From positions 1 to 64,000 of the forward strand of contig JAHFCO010000008.1 in NCBI GenBank assembly GCA_023249475.1: a stretch of 64,000 bases of DNA, read 5' to 3'. Source of the DNA: Bacillota bacterium. GTDB lineage: Bacteria; Bacillota_I; Bacilli_A; Erysipelotrichales; Erysipelotrichaceae. Positions 20,056 to 28,885 of the stretch are shown piece after piece. Numbering within the stretch: position 1 is the stretch's first letter; every line of letters starts with the position of its first letter. The position numbers and the translations under genes are program-made. The notes below the pieces were generated by a model. The model was not told the origin of the DNA, ran no database searches, and saw only the letters and a list, made by a program, of their open reading frames with translations.

Positions 20056-20532
20056 TCACTTGGTGCGGGTGAACGACCGACGGTCGAAGTTCTTCATCAT
20101 CGGATGTTTCGCTTCGATCAAGGCGTTCAAGCGGGCCAAGAGTTCATCCCCGTCATTCAGGTTGTCCAACTGAAGCCAATACCTGCCGTTGAGAAGACCG
20201 GCATCGTTGATCCGCAGGTAGGCGCTCTTGGTGAACGCGGTTTTGCGGAGGTTGATGCGCGTGATCTGCTCGAAGGAATAGCGGTGCGAACGGTTGAAAC
20301 CCATGAATTCGATGCTTGAGTCACCCATCACGATTTTGTCGGGATGGGAGAGGGCGATGAAATGATCCAGGAAAACCAAGAGGGCGAGCCCTCCGATCGA
20401 AAGCGAGGTTTGCGATGATTCGTTCGTCATGACCATAACGATCACGTAGAGAACCACAAGCGCCGATAGGACGGTCGGAACCACGATGTTGAAGAAGGTT
20501 CTTCGAGAAGGATAACGGAATTCTTTGGTCAC
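20056..20532 (-). CDS. Membrane protein with possible PH-like domain
   Basis: 158 residues. Two hydrophobic segments (about residues 14-36 and 43-60) are followed by a soluble part with the strand pattern KIVMGDSSIEFMGFNRSHRYSFEQITRINL, which resembles bacterial PH-like domains in small membrane proteins. I do not recognise a specific family. It starts 33 bases past the gat IIC gene on the same strand, so it may be co-transcribed; a possible weak terminator follows. Confidence 0.6.
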   Translation of the reverse strand: MTKEFRYPSRRTFFNIVVPTVLSALVVLYVIVMVMTNESSQTSLSIGGLALLVFLDHFIALSHPDKIVMGDSSIEFMGFNRSHRYSFEQITRINLRKTAFTKSAYLRINDAGLLNGRYWLQLDNLNDGDELLARLNALIEAKHPMMKNFDRRSFTRTK

Positions 20533-20565
20533 ACGGCACCCGCTTTCGTTGTTAGGGATGAAAGA

Positions 20566-21903
20566 CTATTCGCCTTTGGCTTGTTTGGCGATGCGTTTGA
20601 AGTTGATGAACGCCATGCCCAAGGTGATGGCTGCCAAGACGGCCAGACCGATCCACTTGAAGTTCATGAGTTGGACGAACGCCCAGCTCAACGGTGACGC
20701 ACCGTCGGCGATGCTGGAAATCAGCGTCGCGCCGACCGGCATCGTGAAGTTCGCCGCGATGGCGGCTTCGGTCAATAACGGAGCGATGCCCGTGGCGATC
20801 CACAACCCGGAGACGACGATGAAGATCCCGACGACCAAGGTTCTAAACAGGTCGCCTTTGGTGATCGGAACGACGAGGACGAACAAGAACGGAAGAACGG
20901 CTAAATCGGCGAACGGGAGGAACTGGTTGCCCGGAAGGATGGCGGCGATCAGGACCGAAAGCGGGACAAGGATCAAGGAAACGGCCAAGGTCGTCGGATG
21001 TCCGATACCGACGGCGGCATCCAATCCGATGTAGATCTTCGCATTCGATTTGAAACGTTTTTCGACGAATTCAGAAGCGGCGTCGGAAATGGGGATCAAG
21101 CCTTCCATGAGGAGACCGGCCATCTTGGGGATCAAGACGAGGGCGGCGCCCATGGTGATGCCGAGATTCAATACGCCTTTAAGATCATATCCGGCCAAGG
21201 CTCCGATGAGTGCGCCAAGGACGGTGCCAACCAAGATCGGTTCTCCGAAGATGCCGAACTTCTTTTGGACGGCGACGGCATCCATGTTGATTTTATTGAT
21301 CCCGGGGATATAGTCGAGGATTTTGTTGATGACCAATGCGACAGGGACGAACGCGACGGACAATCCGTGCGGAATCGATACACCCGGTAAACCGCAGTAT
21401 TCTTCAACGCCCTTCGCGGTCCAGTCGGCCAAGATCAAGGTCATCGCGGCTTGGATCGCCGCTGCGATCAATCCGAAGACCAAGTTGTCGGTCGCGAAAC
21501 TGACAAGCGCGCCGGTGAAGGCATAGTGCCAGAAGTTCCAAACGTCGATGTTGACGGTCTGGGTGGTTTTGGTAAGGATCATGACGAAGTTGACGGCCAA
21601 TGCGATCGGAATGACCAAGGCGCCGACTTGCGATGCGAAGGCGATCGCCGCCGCCGCAGGCCAACCCACGTCGATGACGGTCAGACTTAAGCCATAGTTC
21701 GTAACCATCTGTTGTACGGCCGGACCGAGGTTCCCGCCCAACATACCGATAACCAAATTCAAACCGATGAAGCCGACGCCGACGGTAAGACCCGCACGGA
21801 TCGCTTTCCCCGGCTTGGCACCCATGATGAGACCGATCAAGGTGATGACGATCGGCATCATGACGGAAGAACCTAAACCTACGATGTAGTTAATGATTTC
21901 CAC
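20566..21903 (-). CDS. gatC: PTS galactitol-type transporter subunit IIC
   Basis: 445-residue membrane permease. The N-terminus MEIINYIVGLGSSVMMPIVI, the stretch GAKPGKAIRAGLTVGVGFIGLNLVIGML and DVGWPAAAAIAFASQVGA are characteristic of the galactitol EIIC family; about ten membrane segments follow. It carries the sugar alcohol across the membrane while IIB phosphorylates it. Genes for IIB and IIA lie directly upstream in the same operon. No catabolic enzyme for galactitol or tagatose lies here, so the real substrate is open. Confidence 0.92.
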   Translation of the reverse strand: MEIINYIVGLGSSVMMPIVITLIGLIMGAKPGKAIRAGLTVGVGFIGLNLVIGMLGGNLGPAVQQMVTNYGLSLTVIDVGWPAAAAIAFASQVGALVIPIALAVNFVMILTKTTQTVNIDVWNFWHYAFTGALVSFATDNLVFGLIAAAIQAAMTLILADWTAKGVEEYCGLPGVSIPHGLSVAFVPVALVINKILDYIPGINKINMDAVAVQKKFGIFGEPILVGTVLGALIGALAGYDLKGVLNLGITMGAALVLIPKMAGLLMEGLIPISDAASEFVEKRFKSNAKIYIGLDAAVGIGHPTTLAVSLILVPLSVLIAAILPGNQFLPFADLAVLPFLFVLVVPITKGDLFRTLVVGIFIVVSGLWIATGIAPLLTEAAIAANFTMPVGATLISSIADGASPLSWAFVQLMNFKWIGLAVLAAITLGMAFINFKRIAKQAKGE

Positions 21904-21927
21904 AATTTTCTCCTTTGTTGTGTGTTT

Positions 21928-22221
21928 TTACTTAAGACCTAATGTATCGAGGATGTCTTGTAAAACGGGTTCAGTGCCTCGTCCGATTAGAAAAGCCACG
22001 CCCATGATTACTTTGACCGGCATCGGTTTACTGTTGTGCGCCGTCGTCACGATCAAGTCAAACTTCGAAGCTTTGGATTCCATTTCGGCTACCGTGCAGG
22101 TCGACACTTCGACCAAGTCCCCGAAACCTCTTTCCTTAAAGATATTCTCCAGCTTTCGGGCCACTGCAACGGATGTTGCCACTCCGGTTCCGCAAGCAAC
22201 CAGCACTCTTTTCTTAATCAT
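21928..22221 (-). CDS. gatB: PTS galactitol-type subunit IIB
   Basis: 97 residues. The phosphocysteine motif ACGTGVATS (Cys10) near the N-terminus is the IIB P-loop of the galactitol/ lactose type. The ATG at 22221 is chosen since AGGAGG lies five bases before it; the frame's GTG two codons upstream is inside that RBS. It hands phosphate from IIA to the sugar bound in IIC. Confidence 0.9.
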   Translation of the reverse strand: MIKKRVLVACGTGVATSVAVARKLENIFKERGFGDLVEVSTCTVAEMESKASKFDLIVTTAHNSKPMPVKVIMGVAFLIGRGTEPVLQDILDTLGLK

Positions 22222-22242
22222 CGCCACCTCCTTTCTTTTTCA

Positions 22243-22701
22243 TCAAGCAATATTAGCACTCATGAGTTGAAGTAACGTATCCTGAGTGGCTGCTTCTTTG
22301 ATTTGCTTCAATAGGCTTTCGTTTTGAATCACATCCATCAGGCTCTGCAAGACCGACATGTGCGAATGCGATTCCTTCAGCGCCAACATGAATACGACTT
22401 CCACGTCGATCGTTTCATCATGGTTGCCCATCATTTTGAATTGGACGGGATTGCGCAGGATGCCGACCGCGATCACGGAAGCGTTCACATGTTCGGGATC
22501 CGCATGCGGGATCGCGACCCCCCGGCCGAAACCGGGCAGCCCGGTCGAGAATTCCGTTTCCCGCTCAAGGATCGCTTGGGTGAAGCTTTCTTTGACGTAC
22601 CCTTCCGCGATCAAGCGGTCGGATAGGCGGGTCAGGACTTCGGTCACGGTGTTTGCTTCAAGATCCAGCACCATCAGTTTCGGATTGAAGAGCGATGTCA
22701 T
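22243..22701 (-). CDS. gatA: PTS subunit IIA (fructose/mannitol fold)
   Basis: 152 residues. The active-site GVAIPHADPEHV with His66 is the phosphorylation site of the IIA-Fru/Mtl/Gat superfamily. Preceding residues show the usual LTRLSDRLIAEGYV helix. Its start overlaps the end of the cold-shock-like gene by four bases (ATGA), and gatB follows 22 bases on. Takes phosphate from HPr. Confidence 0.9.
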   Translation of the reverse strand: MTSLFNPKLMVLDLEANTVTEVLTRLSDRLIAEGYVKESFTQAILERETEFSTGLPGFGRGVAIPHADPEHVNASVIAVGILRNPVQFKMMGNHDETIDVEVVFMLALKESHSHMSVLQSLMDVIQNESLLKQIKEAATQDTLLQLMSANIA

Positions 22702-22895
22702 GCGTTTTCCCCCATGGCGACGATCTGCGTCGCTTTGAGCTCTTTCGGCGTGAATTCCACCGCCTGGTTCTCGCTCAGTCGGCGTAATCCGACGCCGACG
22801 ATGTCCGCCATCTTGAATGGATATTCTTTGTGGTCGTCCGCGACGATCACGCCTGCGCCTTTCACAAGGCTATAGAATTTAACGATTCCCTTCAT
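22698..22895 (-). CDS. Degenerate cold-shock-domain-like small protein
   Basis: 65 residues. The sequence MKGIVKFYSLVKGAGVIVAD...YPFKMADIVG...LSENQAVEF lines up with a CspA-type domain (MKGTVKWFN-KGFGFI-VFVHFSDI-L-EGQAVEF). However, the RNA-binding aromatics are altered: RNP1 KGFGFI is KGAGVI and RNP2 VFVHF is YPFKM. It lies between the PRD regulator and gatA and overlaps gatA by ATGA, so it is made with the PTS proteins. An RNA- or protein-binding role in PTS control is a guess. The RBS is weak but present. Confidence 0.7.
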   Translation of the reverse strand: MKGIVKFYSLVKGAGVIVADDHKEYPFKMADIVGVGLRRLSENQAVEFTPKELKATQIVAMGENA

Positions 22896-22953
22896 AGGTT
22901 ACCTCACGTTATATGACGTCGTATTCCGCGCTTCTTTTCTTATTATTGGATGA

Positions 22954-24903
22954 CTAGACACGGATCATCAAGATTTCGCTTAGCGCCAAGGCGAGATCCT
23001 CTTTGGTTTTCATCGTACAGATCCGATTCCATAGTTCCTCATCCTCCGAATGGTCGGCGAGATGGGTGAAGAACGGGATGTAGTCCGAAGCCTCTTCTTT
23101 CGTCGACGCGACGTTAAGGATCAGACGAACTTCGTGTTCATCGTCCCAAAGCACGGGATGGGCGAGCGTGATGACCTGCACCGTACTCTTGAGGACGGTC
23201 TCGAACGTGCCATGCGGGATTGCGATCAAGGAGGATATGACCGTCGGCCCCATCGCTTCCCTTTCCCACAGGCTATCCAGGTAGTCCTCGGTGACATGGT
23301 TCTTCGCGCTCAGATGCCGCGCCATGAAACTCAAGATGTCTTCCTTGGTCTTCAGATCGACCATGAGATGGATGTCTTCCTTATACAATCGGACTTTGGA
23401 CGTCGGCTGGATCTTCTTCCCATCGACGACTTCACGGATCGCGTTCATGTCGTATTGGGAAAGAAGGGAATTGATGACGATCGTTTTGACCTTGGACTGC
23501 ACCGCGACGGTCGAGATGATCAAGTCGATCATCGATTCGTCGTAGTCGCTGACATCCATGGTCGAGATGACATCGACGATCTCCAGGTTGTTGAAGGCGC
23601 GCTTCAGTTTGGCGACGATCAACTGCGACGTCCCGATCCCGCTGGCGCACATCACCAGGACACGGATCGGTTTGACGTTGCGCTCGCGTGCCGCGGCGAT
23701 ATGCAAGACCAGATAGGCGATCTCGTTGGGCGGCATTTCGATGTGGAACATGTTCCTGAACAAGTAGACGTTATTGGCGACCGCGCCGTAAATCGACGGG
23801 TAGGAGAACTTGATTTCTTCAAACATCGGATTATCCAAGGAGAGTCCGTAGATGAGGCGGTTGATGGTGGGCTTCAGATGAAGGATCAGGCTGTTGAACA
23901 GCTGCGTATCCGACTCCAGAAACAAGCCCAGTTCGATCTGCAGGTTCTGGATGAACTTCAGGATCAGGTCTTCCAACACCGGGGTGTCCGACGAGAGTTT
24001 GAAGTTGAGGACGTTGAGTCCTTCTTTAACGCGTTTCGCCCCCATGAAGTGAAGCAGGATGTAGTAGGTTTCGGTGTCGGACAACTCGACTTGGAACTCT
24101 TCGTTGATCCGCCTTGATGTCTCAAAGGCGATCGAATACTCTTTCTGATCATCCAACGCATGGATCAACTCTTGCGTCAGACGGATGTTGTAGCCTTGCT
24201 GGGTCCGGCGTATGGCGATGGCGATGTGGATGATGAGGTTGATCCGCGCATCGGTCGAGAAAGAATACCCTAGCTTGTTCTCGGCTTCCGCCACGATTTC
24301 TTCCACTTTCTTGAAATCCAATTGAAGCGCGTTTTGGAAACGGTTCATGAAGGAATGGGATCCCTGATCGTCATGGATGTAGTAGACCAGGTTCTTGTTC
24401 TCTTCAAACGGTACGAGTTTCGCCAACGCTTTCCGTTTATCCGCTTCTTCCCCGACGATGACGATGCCTTCGCCCTTTTGATAATCCACGACCAGGTTGA
24501 AGTCCTTGATCATCTCGTTGATTTCGCTGATATCCTTGGTGATGGTCGATCGGCTGACATAATAGTCCAAGCTAAGTTCCTTGATCATCAACGGTCGGTT
24601 CTCCGCATAGAGCTTCGACAAGATGCTGCGTTGCCGATCGGCAGGGGATAAGTAACTCGTATCATGCTTCGTCTTGAAATAGCTTAACAACCGTTGCTTA
24701 TCCGTTGGGTCCCCGTCGATCGCTACGCCTTGTCCGGGTTTCCGGATGATCGTAAGGTTATGTTCCTGCAAGATGGGCACGATTAAATCGAGCTCGTTAC
24801 GAACCGTCTTGGGAGAGGCATTGATCGCTTTCGCGATCACGTCGACACTGACAAGAGTTTTCTCATTTAGGATGAATTTGACGATTTCTTCTTTTCTGTT
24901 CAT
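22954..24903 (-). CDS. PRD-domain transcriptional regulator with PTS IIB and IIA domains
   Basis: 649 residues, BglG/MtlR/LicR family. N-terminal helix-turn-helix segments (KTVRNELDLIV; SRSTITKDISEIN), two PRD domains (about residues 175-400), a GatB-like IIB domain with VMCASGIGTS (about 415), and a C-terminal IIA-like domain with the phosphorylatable His in LIAIPHGTFE (about 565). The protein senses PTS flux by phosphorylation and controls the operon it heads. It is first gene, followed by the cold-shock-like gene and gatABC. Upstream lie a cre-like site and the dyad shared with pdh. Confidence 0.92.
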   Translation of the reverse strand: MNRKEEIVKFILNEKTLVSVDVIAKAINASPKTVRNELDLIVPILQEHNLTIIRKPGQGVAIDGDPTDKQRLLSYFKTKHDTSYLSPADRQRSILSKLYAENRPLMIKELSLDYYVSRSTITKDISEINEMIKDFNLVVDYQKGEGIVIVGEEADKRKALAKLVPFEENKNLVYYIHDDQGSHSFMNRFQNALQLDFKKVEEIVAEAENKLGYSFSTDARINLIIHIAIAIRRTQQGYNIRLTQELIHALDDQKEYSIAFETSRRINEEFQVELSDTETYYILLHFMGAKRVKEGLNVLNFKLSSDTPVLEDLILKFIQNLQIELGLFLESDTQLFNSLILHLKPTINRLIYGLSLDNPMFEEIKFSYPSIYGAVANNVYLFRNMFHIEMPPNEIAYLVLHIAAARERNVKPIRVLVMCASGIGTSQLIVAKLKRAFNNLEIVDVISTMDVSDYDESMIDLIISTVAVQSKVKTIVINSLLSQYDMNAIREVVDGKKIQPTSKVRLYKEDIHLMVDLKTKEDILSFMARHLSAKNHVTEDYLDSLWEREAMGPTVISSLIAIPHGTFETVLKSTVQVITLAHPVLWDDEHEVRLILNVASTKEEASDYIPFFTHLADHSEDEELWNRICTMKTKEDLALALSEILMIRV

Positions 24904-25025
24904 GGGCCCTCATTCTTTGATGCGTGATGTTGCCTATGCACACGATGCTTTTTTCGTGCAATTCTGCCTTGCCCTTATCTTAACGCATAAGGTCAAGAAA
25001 GAATCGCATCGTGTGGTCAGTGTTC

Positions 25026-25069
25026 TTTCCACATCATTGTGGTAAATTTCGAACAATCAAGCGCTTACA
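25026..25069 (-). promoter_or_regulatory. Control region of the gat operon: shared dyad and cre-like site
   Basis: At 25026-25046 the near-palindrome with core CCACATCATTGTGG repeats the pdh upstream site (one base changed), and the similarity goes on to TGACCA at the same distance. At 25056-25069 the minus strand reads TGTAAGCGCTTGAT, a 13/14 match to the CcpA cre consensus TGWAARCGYTWNCW. A possible -35 (TTGATT) overlaps the cre. Confidence 0.55.
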
Positions 25070-25551
25070 TTCTTAAAATCTTTCTTTGTATCTATCTGTA
25101 GAGGATAAAAAAAAGAAACCTGACCTGCAATGGATGGATTGAGTCCATTCCGTGATCAGCGACTTCCCTTGTGAGATTTTACCATAGTTTCGCTTCTAAT
25201 ATGGATTGAAGTACATCGTTCTTGAAATCGATCGTTGTTTTCGATTCAACTCCGATATTCGATCGAGTGCTTGCCTTGGGATCATGAAGACACAAAAAAG
25301 CCCTTAATCGTGGTGGTTATGATCGACCGACACCATCAAGGAGTATTAGTACCAGTTTATTGAGACTGGATTGAATTAGTATTAGGGACGGAGTAAGGTT
25401 AATCGAGAGTAGGATCGGTCGATGATTTCATACAGTTCTCTAGATTCGTATCACATGCGCTTGTTATCCATAACTACGATGATTCATCGGATTTTCTTTT
25501 TGACTTCATTTGATTTCGATTGGCTTTTCATATTGGTTTCATTTTTGTTTA
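25070..25551. other. Intergenic stretch without recognisable gene
   Basis: No reading frame that I can support on either strand. Short hairpins such as CCAGT-N8-ACTGG (near 25350) are seen but nothing followed by a T-run. Base composition drops toward AT from here on, marking the approach to the accessory region. Confidence 0.5.
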
Positions 25552-25612
25552 GGATATAAAAAAGCCTTTTTAAGGCTTTGATTTTCTATGGTGCCAACAG
25601 GAGAAACTCGGA
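25552..25612 (-). repeat. tRNA-Thr 3'-end-like repeat R3 with terminator
   Basis: On the minus strand: T-arm remnant TCCGAGTTTCTCC, acceptor half TGTTGGCACCA, a short spacer, then the terminator AAAGCCTT-N3-AAGGC followed by T-run and TATCC. The order and spacing match the tRNA-Thr gene end at 32301-32378 and repeat R2. No tRNA body precedes it. It is the most diverged of the three copies and marks the left edge of the AT-rich region. Confidence 0.65.
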
Positions 25613-25824
25613 TACGTATGTTTTTTGCATTAATTTATACTTTAATATGCTGAATCGATGAATACGATTGATTTATAACCTTAAAAGTCAATATTGAACA
25701 AAGGTTCTCTGGAGAACTGTTCCGATTCCAATTTTAGTAAATCAATCGAAATTTGAATCAAGGTTTAGGATTTCGTTTCACTTATTTTTGCACATCGAGT
25801 TCTTAGATTGTAGCTATACAAAAT

Positions 25825-26328
25825 TCAACCCATCGAGTTTGCCGATATGTCGACGAAACGAGTTATTTTACAGCCGTTGCTTTCATAATAGTGCAACATT
25901 TCATCGATTTTCCTTTTATCGTAACTGGTAATGCAATCCGACAGTACATTGACATCATAGTTTTCTTTGCGCATGTTGTAACAGGTCGATTTAACGCATG
26001 CAACAGCATCCGCTCCCGTTATGAAGAAATCACGAATTTCATTTTCATTAATGAAATCGGAAAATTCTTCACTGGTTAATGCATTGCCTTTGTATTTTGT
26101 AAAAACATTCTTTGATACTATTTTCAAGTCTGAGGCTAATTCCGATCCAGGTGTGTTTGGCTTAAACGTCCTCGTTCCGGCTGATAAATTTTCATGCCTT
26201 ATATAGATTACGTGAATGTCATTATTCACCGCCCAATCAATCGCATGGTTGATATTGCCGATAACATCTTTGTAATTCTTCGTTATGTCTTTCTGAATAT
26301 CGAGAACTACCAGAGCCTTTTTCTGCAT
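25825..26328 (-). CDS. Isochorismatase-family cysteine hydrolase
   Basis: 167 residues. The catalytic triad of the family is visible: Asp10 in VVLDIQKD, Lys in VFTKYKGNALTS, and Cys in GADAVACVKSTCYNM. Members hydrolyse amides or vinyl ethers (nicotinamide, isochorismate, N-carbamoyl compounds); substrate unknown. Start ATG at 26328 follows AGGAGG; the frame extends 25 codons further without an RBS. It is flanked by tRNA-end repeats R3 and R2 and has AT-rich codons, so it was likely acquired. Confidence 0.8.
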   Translation of the reverse strand: MQKKALVVLDIQKDITKNYKDVIGNINHAIDWAVNNDIHVIYIRHENLSAGTRTFKPNTPGSELASDLKIVSKNVFTKYKGNALTSEEFSDFINENEIRDFFITGADAVACVKSTCYNMRKENYDVNVLSDCITSYDKRKIDEMLHYYESNGCKITRFVDISANSMG

Positions 26329-26696
26329 CGTGTTTCCTCCTGATCGGTGCAAATGATTAGCTAAGCACATATATCGTTCCGCAACATCTATGCAAGTAAT
26401 CACAGTAATGCATCGACTGATTGTAGACCATTGGTTAAGTAAGCTTTTTCTTGGTGTTCACCTTTTTCTCTTTCTGTATTACACATTCTAGAATCCGGCA
26501 AAAAGAGTTCGACTTCTTTCACTCTTAAAAATCGACCTCTTCCGTTTCTAGTTCATGATTTATCGACTTGTTCGAGTATATTCCCCGAGACTCTTGAACT
26601 CGCTATTCATCATTAGTCCAAACAGTGCCAAACCGGAACATCCGCTGACAATATCCCCAAGAAAGCCAATGAAAATCGCATTCGAATGAATCAATG
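26329..26696. other. Intergenic stretch, no gene seen
   Basis: AT-rich, with no supported reading frame, promoter pair or repeat. Confidence 0.4.
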
Positions 26697-27107
26697 CTAT
26701 CTTCTCATAAGTTTGATTCTACGGATTAATCTTGTGTATCGAACAACTTGAACGATGAGCAGAATCATGATTAGGATGAAAACGATGAAAACAAACAATA
26801 AGGCAATGCCGGGATCGATTGATTCGATACTTTTCAGTATTTCAACGGTAATCCATAACGTACCTGGAAACACTACGAGAAACAAAACGAAGATGGACGC
26901 TAGGATTTTATACGCATTGTTTTGAAGTTTCTCTACTGGAATCGCTTGATGAGTCTGGATATACTCTGTATCTTTTACCCTTTGTCTTTCGGTCCATAGC
27001 ATGTAGACAACACGAAGAAGTGTTATTGTCAGAATACCTAAAACCATCCCTCCAAGATATTCCCATTTACCTTGGATCAAAGTCTCCAGAATATCAACGA
27101 TATTCAT
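26697..27107 (-). CDS. Three-helix membrane protein of unknown function
   Basis: 136 residues starting MNIVDILETL. Three hydrophobic segments (about residues 20-40, 68-92, 103-127) separated by a polar loop and ending in a basic tail (RRIKLMRR). Start choice: AAAGGAGG lies 11 bases before the ATG at 27107, and a promoter (TTGAAT-17-TATAAT, 27133-27161) puts the transcription start just upstream, excluding the longer frame. No family recognised. It lies between repeats R3 and R2. Confidence 0.65.
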   Translation of the reverse strand: MNIVDILETLIQGKWEYLGGMVLGILTITLLRVVYMLWTERQRVKDTEYIQTHQAIPVEKLQNNAYKILASIFVLFLVVFPGTLWITVEILKSIESIDPGIALLFVFIVFILIMILLIVQVVRYTRLIRRIKLMRR

Positions 27108-27132
27108 CGCGAGGTAATCCTCCTTTAATCGC

Positions 27133-27161
27133 ATTATAACTACTTTGATTTTGATATTCAA
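27133..27161 (-). promoter_or_regulatory. Promoter of the three-helix membrane protein gene
   Basis: On the minus strand TTGAAT (27156-27161), a 17-bp spacer, and TATAAT (27133-27138). Confidence 0.7.
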
Positions 27162-27227
27162 TTCGATTTCATTATTAAGCAAAGTAACCGTTTTTACCCC
27201 AATAATAAAAGAACCTTCTCTTAAATT

Positions 27228-27304
27228 CTGTTTCACTTGGACATTTGGACATGAAAAAAAGCTTTTTTTAAAGGCTTTGCTTGTAAATGGTGCCATCATG
27301 GAGA
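27228..27304 (-). repeat. tRNA-Thr 3'-end repeat R2 with terminator
   Basis: About 85 percent identical over 77 bp to 32301-32378. It holds the tRNA acceptor end CTCCATGATGGCACCA, the spacer, and a terminator hairpin (AAAGCC/GCTTT with T-run), then GGACA-like sequence beyond the terminator. There is no tRNA body upstream of it. This is the expected left junction of an element inserted at the tRNA-Thr gene. Confidence 0.8.
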
Positions 27305-27452
27305 GCAGAGCACTAGCGTATAAATTATGATGAAAATAAAGCAAATGCACAAAAGTATAGGCATTTTGATAGAAATTGTGGAAAGAAATCGATTAATGAT
27401 AATATAGATCGACGTATTCATTTCACATTTGCTTCAATTGAAGTTTAGTATA

Positions 27453-27646
27453 TTAAACGGAAAGTTTACTTAATTCCTTGACTACCATTGATGGAAAAAA
27501 GTATTCTAAGTCCTCGTTCCCAAAGTAAAGTGTGAGAATTTCAGGGGTGTATCCGCTACTGCTACCATGCTTTTTCTTCTTTTGTGCGCATACAACTTTA
27601 ACATTATGGATCAACAAAAGTTGACCTAATCCAAAATTCGAATGTC
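27453..27646 (-). pseudogene. Possible C-terminal remnant of a protein gene
   Basis: An open frame of about 64 codons without an ATG ends at 27453. It reads as plausible protein (GYTPEILTLYFGNEDL, FFPSMVVKEL) but starts just after a TGA and has no RBS. I do not recognise it. It may be a decayed gene fragment or chance. Confidence 0.25.
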
Positions 27647-27672
27647 ATAATTTTGTATATCAAGGAAGATGA

Positions 27673-28121
27673 ATATGTTTAGGAAAGAAATATTTATTTC
27701 GCTTTTGTTAATTTTTCTTACTGGTTGTGAGTCCCGTGACAGTTTAGATTTAACATATAGTAATATAGCGGAATATTTAATGTACGAGTAATTACTACTG
27801 GTTTAGTCGGAAGTAATAATTCTATATGTATCAGTACTTTTTTAGAGATTTAGTATTTGCGCTAGTTGTTGAACCACGATCAAAAGAGAATAAATTTGAA
27901 GTTTGAGTTTTGAAGTTACTGGTTCAACGTATACTTGTGTAAGAAAGTCAGCTACATTGTCTATGCGAGATTCTGCATTTTGTGTTGTAACTGTATCGAA
28001 AGGTGGAGAAGCTAAGAAAGTTAAAGTTATGGAAATTGGTGATTCGAGAAATGGAAGTGATTTTGCTGGAATTGGAAATTCATCTGTTATTATTAGACAC
28101 GTAAGTGGTAAAGTTTCTTAA
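27673..28121 (+). pseudogene. Decayed lipoprotein gene
   Basis: An ATG at 27673 opens a lipoprotein signal peptide (MNMFRKEIFISLLLIFLTGC, lipobox FLTGC) and then stops after about 40 codons. The same kind of sequence goes on in other frames: a segment reading VRVITTGLVGSNNSICISTF and a longer frame at 27903-28121 (VTGSTYTCVRKSATLSM ... GIGNSSVIIRHVSGKVS). At least two frameshifts and stops break the gene. No family recognised. Confidence 0.55.
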
Positions 28122-28228
28122 CCTGAAACTACAAGTTGTATTTATATATTCAATTCAGTAAAGCAACATCATCGATAATATGTTAAAACTAGATAGAGAA
28201 AATAAAGTTAGTTAAGCGAAAGGTGGAA

Positions 28229-28800
28229 ATGGACAAATTGAATAAGTTCTCAAGTTTTTATAAAAAAAATATTCAGAGATTGTTGTCATAAAAAAAATTC
28301 TAGATAGTAAGTATTGTATTCAGGATGATGACATTTTACTCTACAAGTATTTCTCAAATGATTTCTATATATCTAAAAATGTGATTCCTCATATATCAGC
28401 CGATTCTACTATTGAGTTTATTCTGATTACCTGGGATAAACTTAAGACGTTTATAAACATTTTAGACTTTAACAAAGTCTCGTTCTTAGTATTGGGGAAA
28501 GAAGATGAAATTTTGAAATTCAAAAAGTTTGAAGGGTATCTAGAAAATTACAACCGAATTCTCAAGGACGCAAGAGAAAGAGATTTAATTGAATCCTCTA
28601 AAATAACCACGAAAAGAAAAGAAGTTGCTCAAGAAAGCTCAGACGAGAAACCTTCTAAATCTCAAATAATAAAACAGTCACCATATTTTAGTAAACGAAA
28701 TTTCTATGAAAACTATATTCATCGTAAAGCAGGACAAGCTTTTGATCCAAGCAGCAATCTAAAATCGCCACGCTTAATTTGGAATGGCAGGAAAAAATAG
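28229..28800 (+). pseudogene. Frameshifted hypothetical gene (A8 tract)
   Basis: An ATG at 28229 preceded by AAAGGTGG begins MDKLNKFSSFYKK and then meets a run of eight A (28262-28269). In the starting frame it stops 21 codons in; a -1 shift at the A-run joins it to a frame open from 28264 to 28800 that has no good start of its own. The joined protein would be about 190 residues, with a charged middle and the tail QSPYFSKRNFYENY. Either a sequence error, a decayed gene, slippage phase variation, or programmed frameshift. Unknown family. Confidence 0.55.
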
Positions 28801-28885
28801 AGTCAGAATTATATCCAAACATTCATGAATGAACACATTCCCTTTAGTTTTGTATTGAGAAATAGTTCTCCAAAGAAATTCATTA

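Noticed and set aside
25281-25340. Possible fourth tRNA-end repeat
   Set aside because: A string AAAAAAGCCC and a later CACCATCAAGGAG resemble parts of the R1-R3 repeats, but spacing is wrong and the terminator hairpin is absent.
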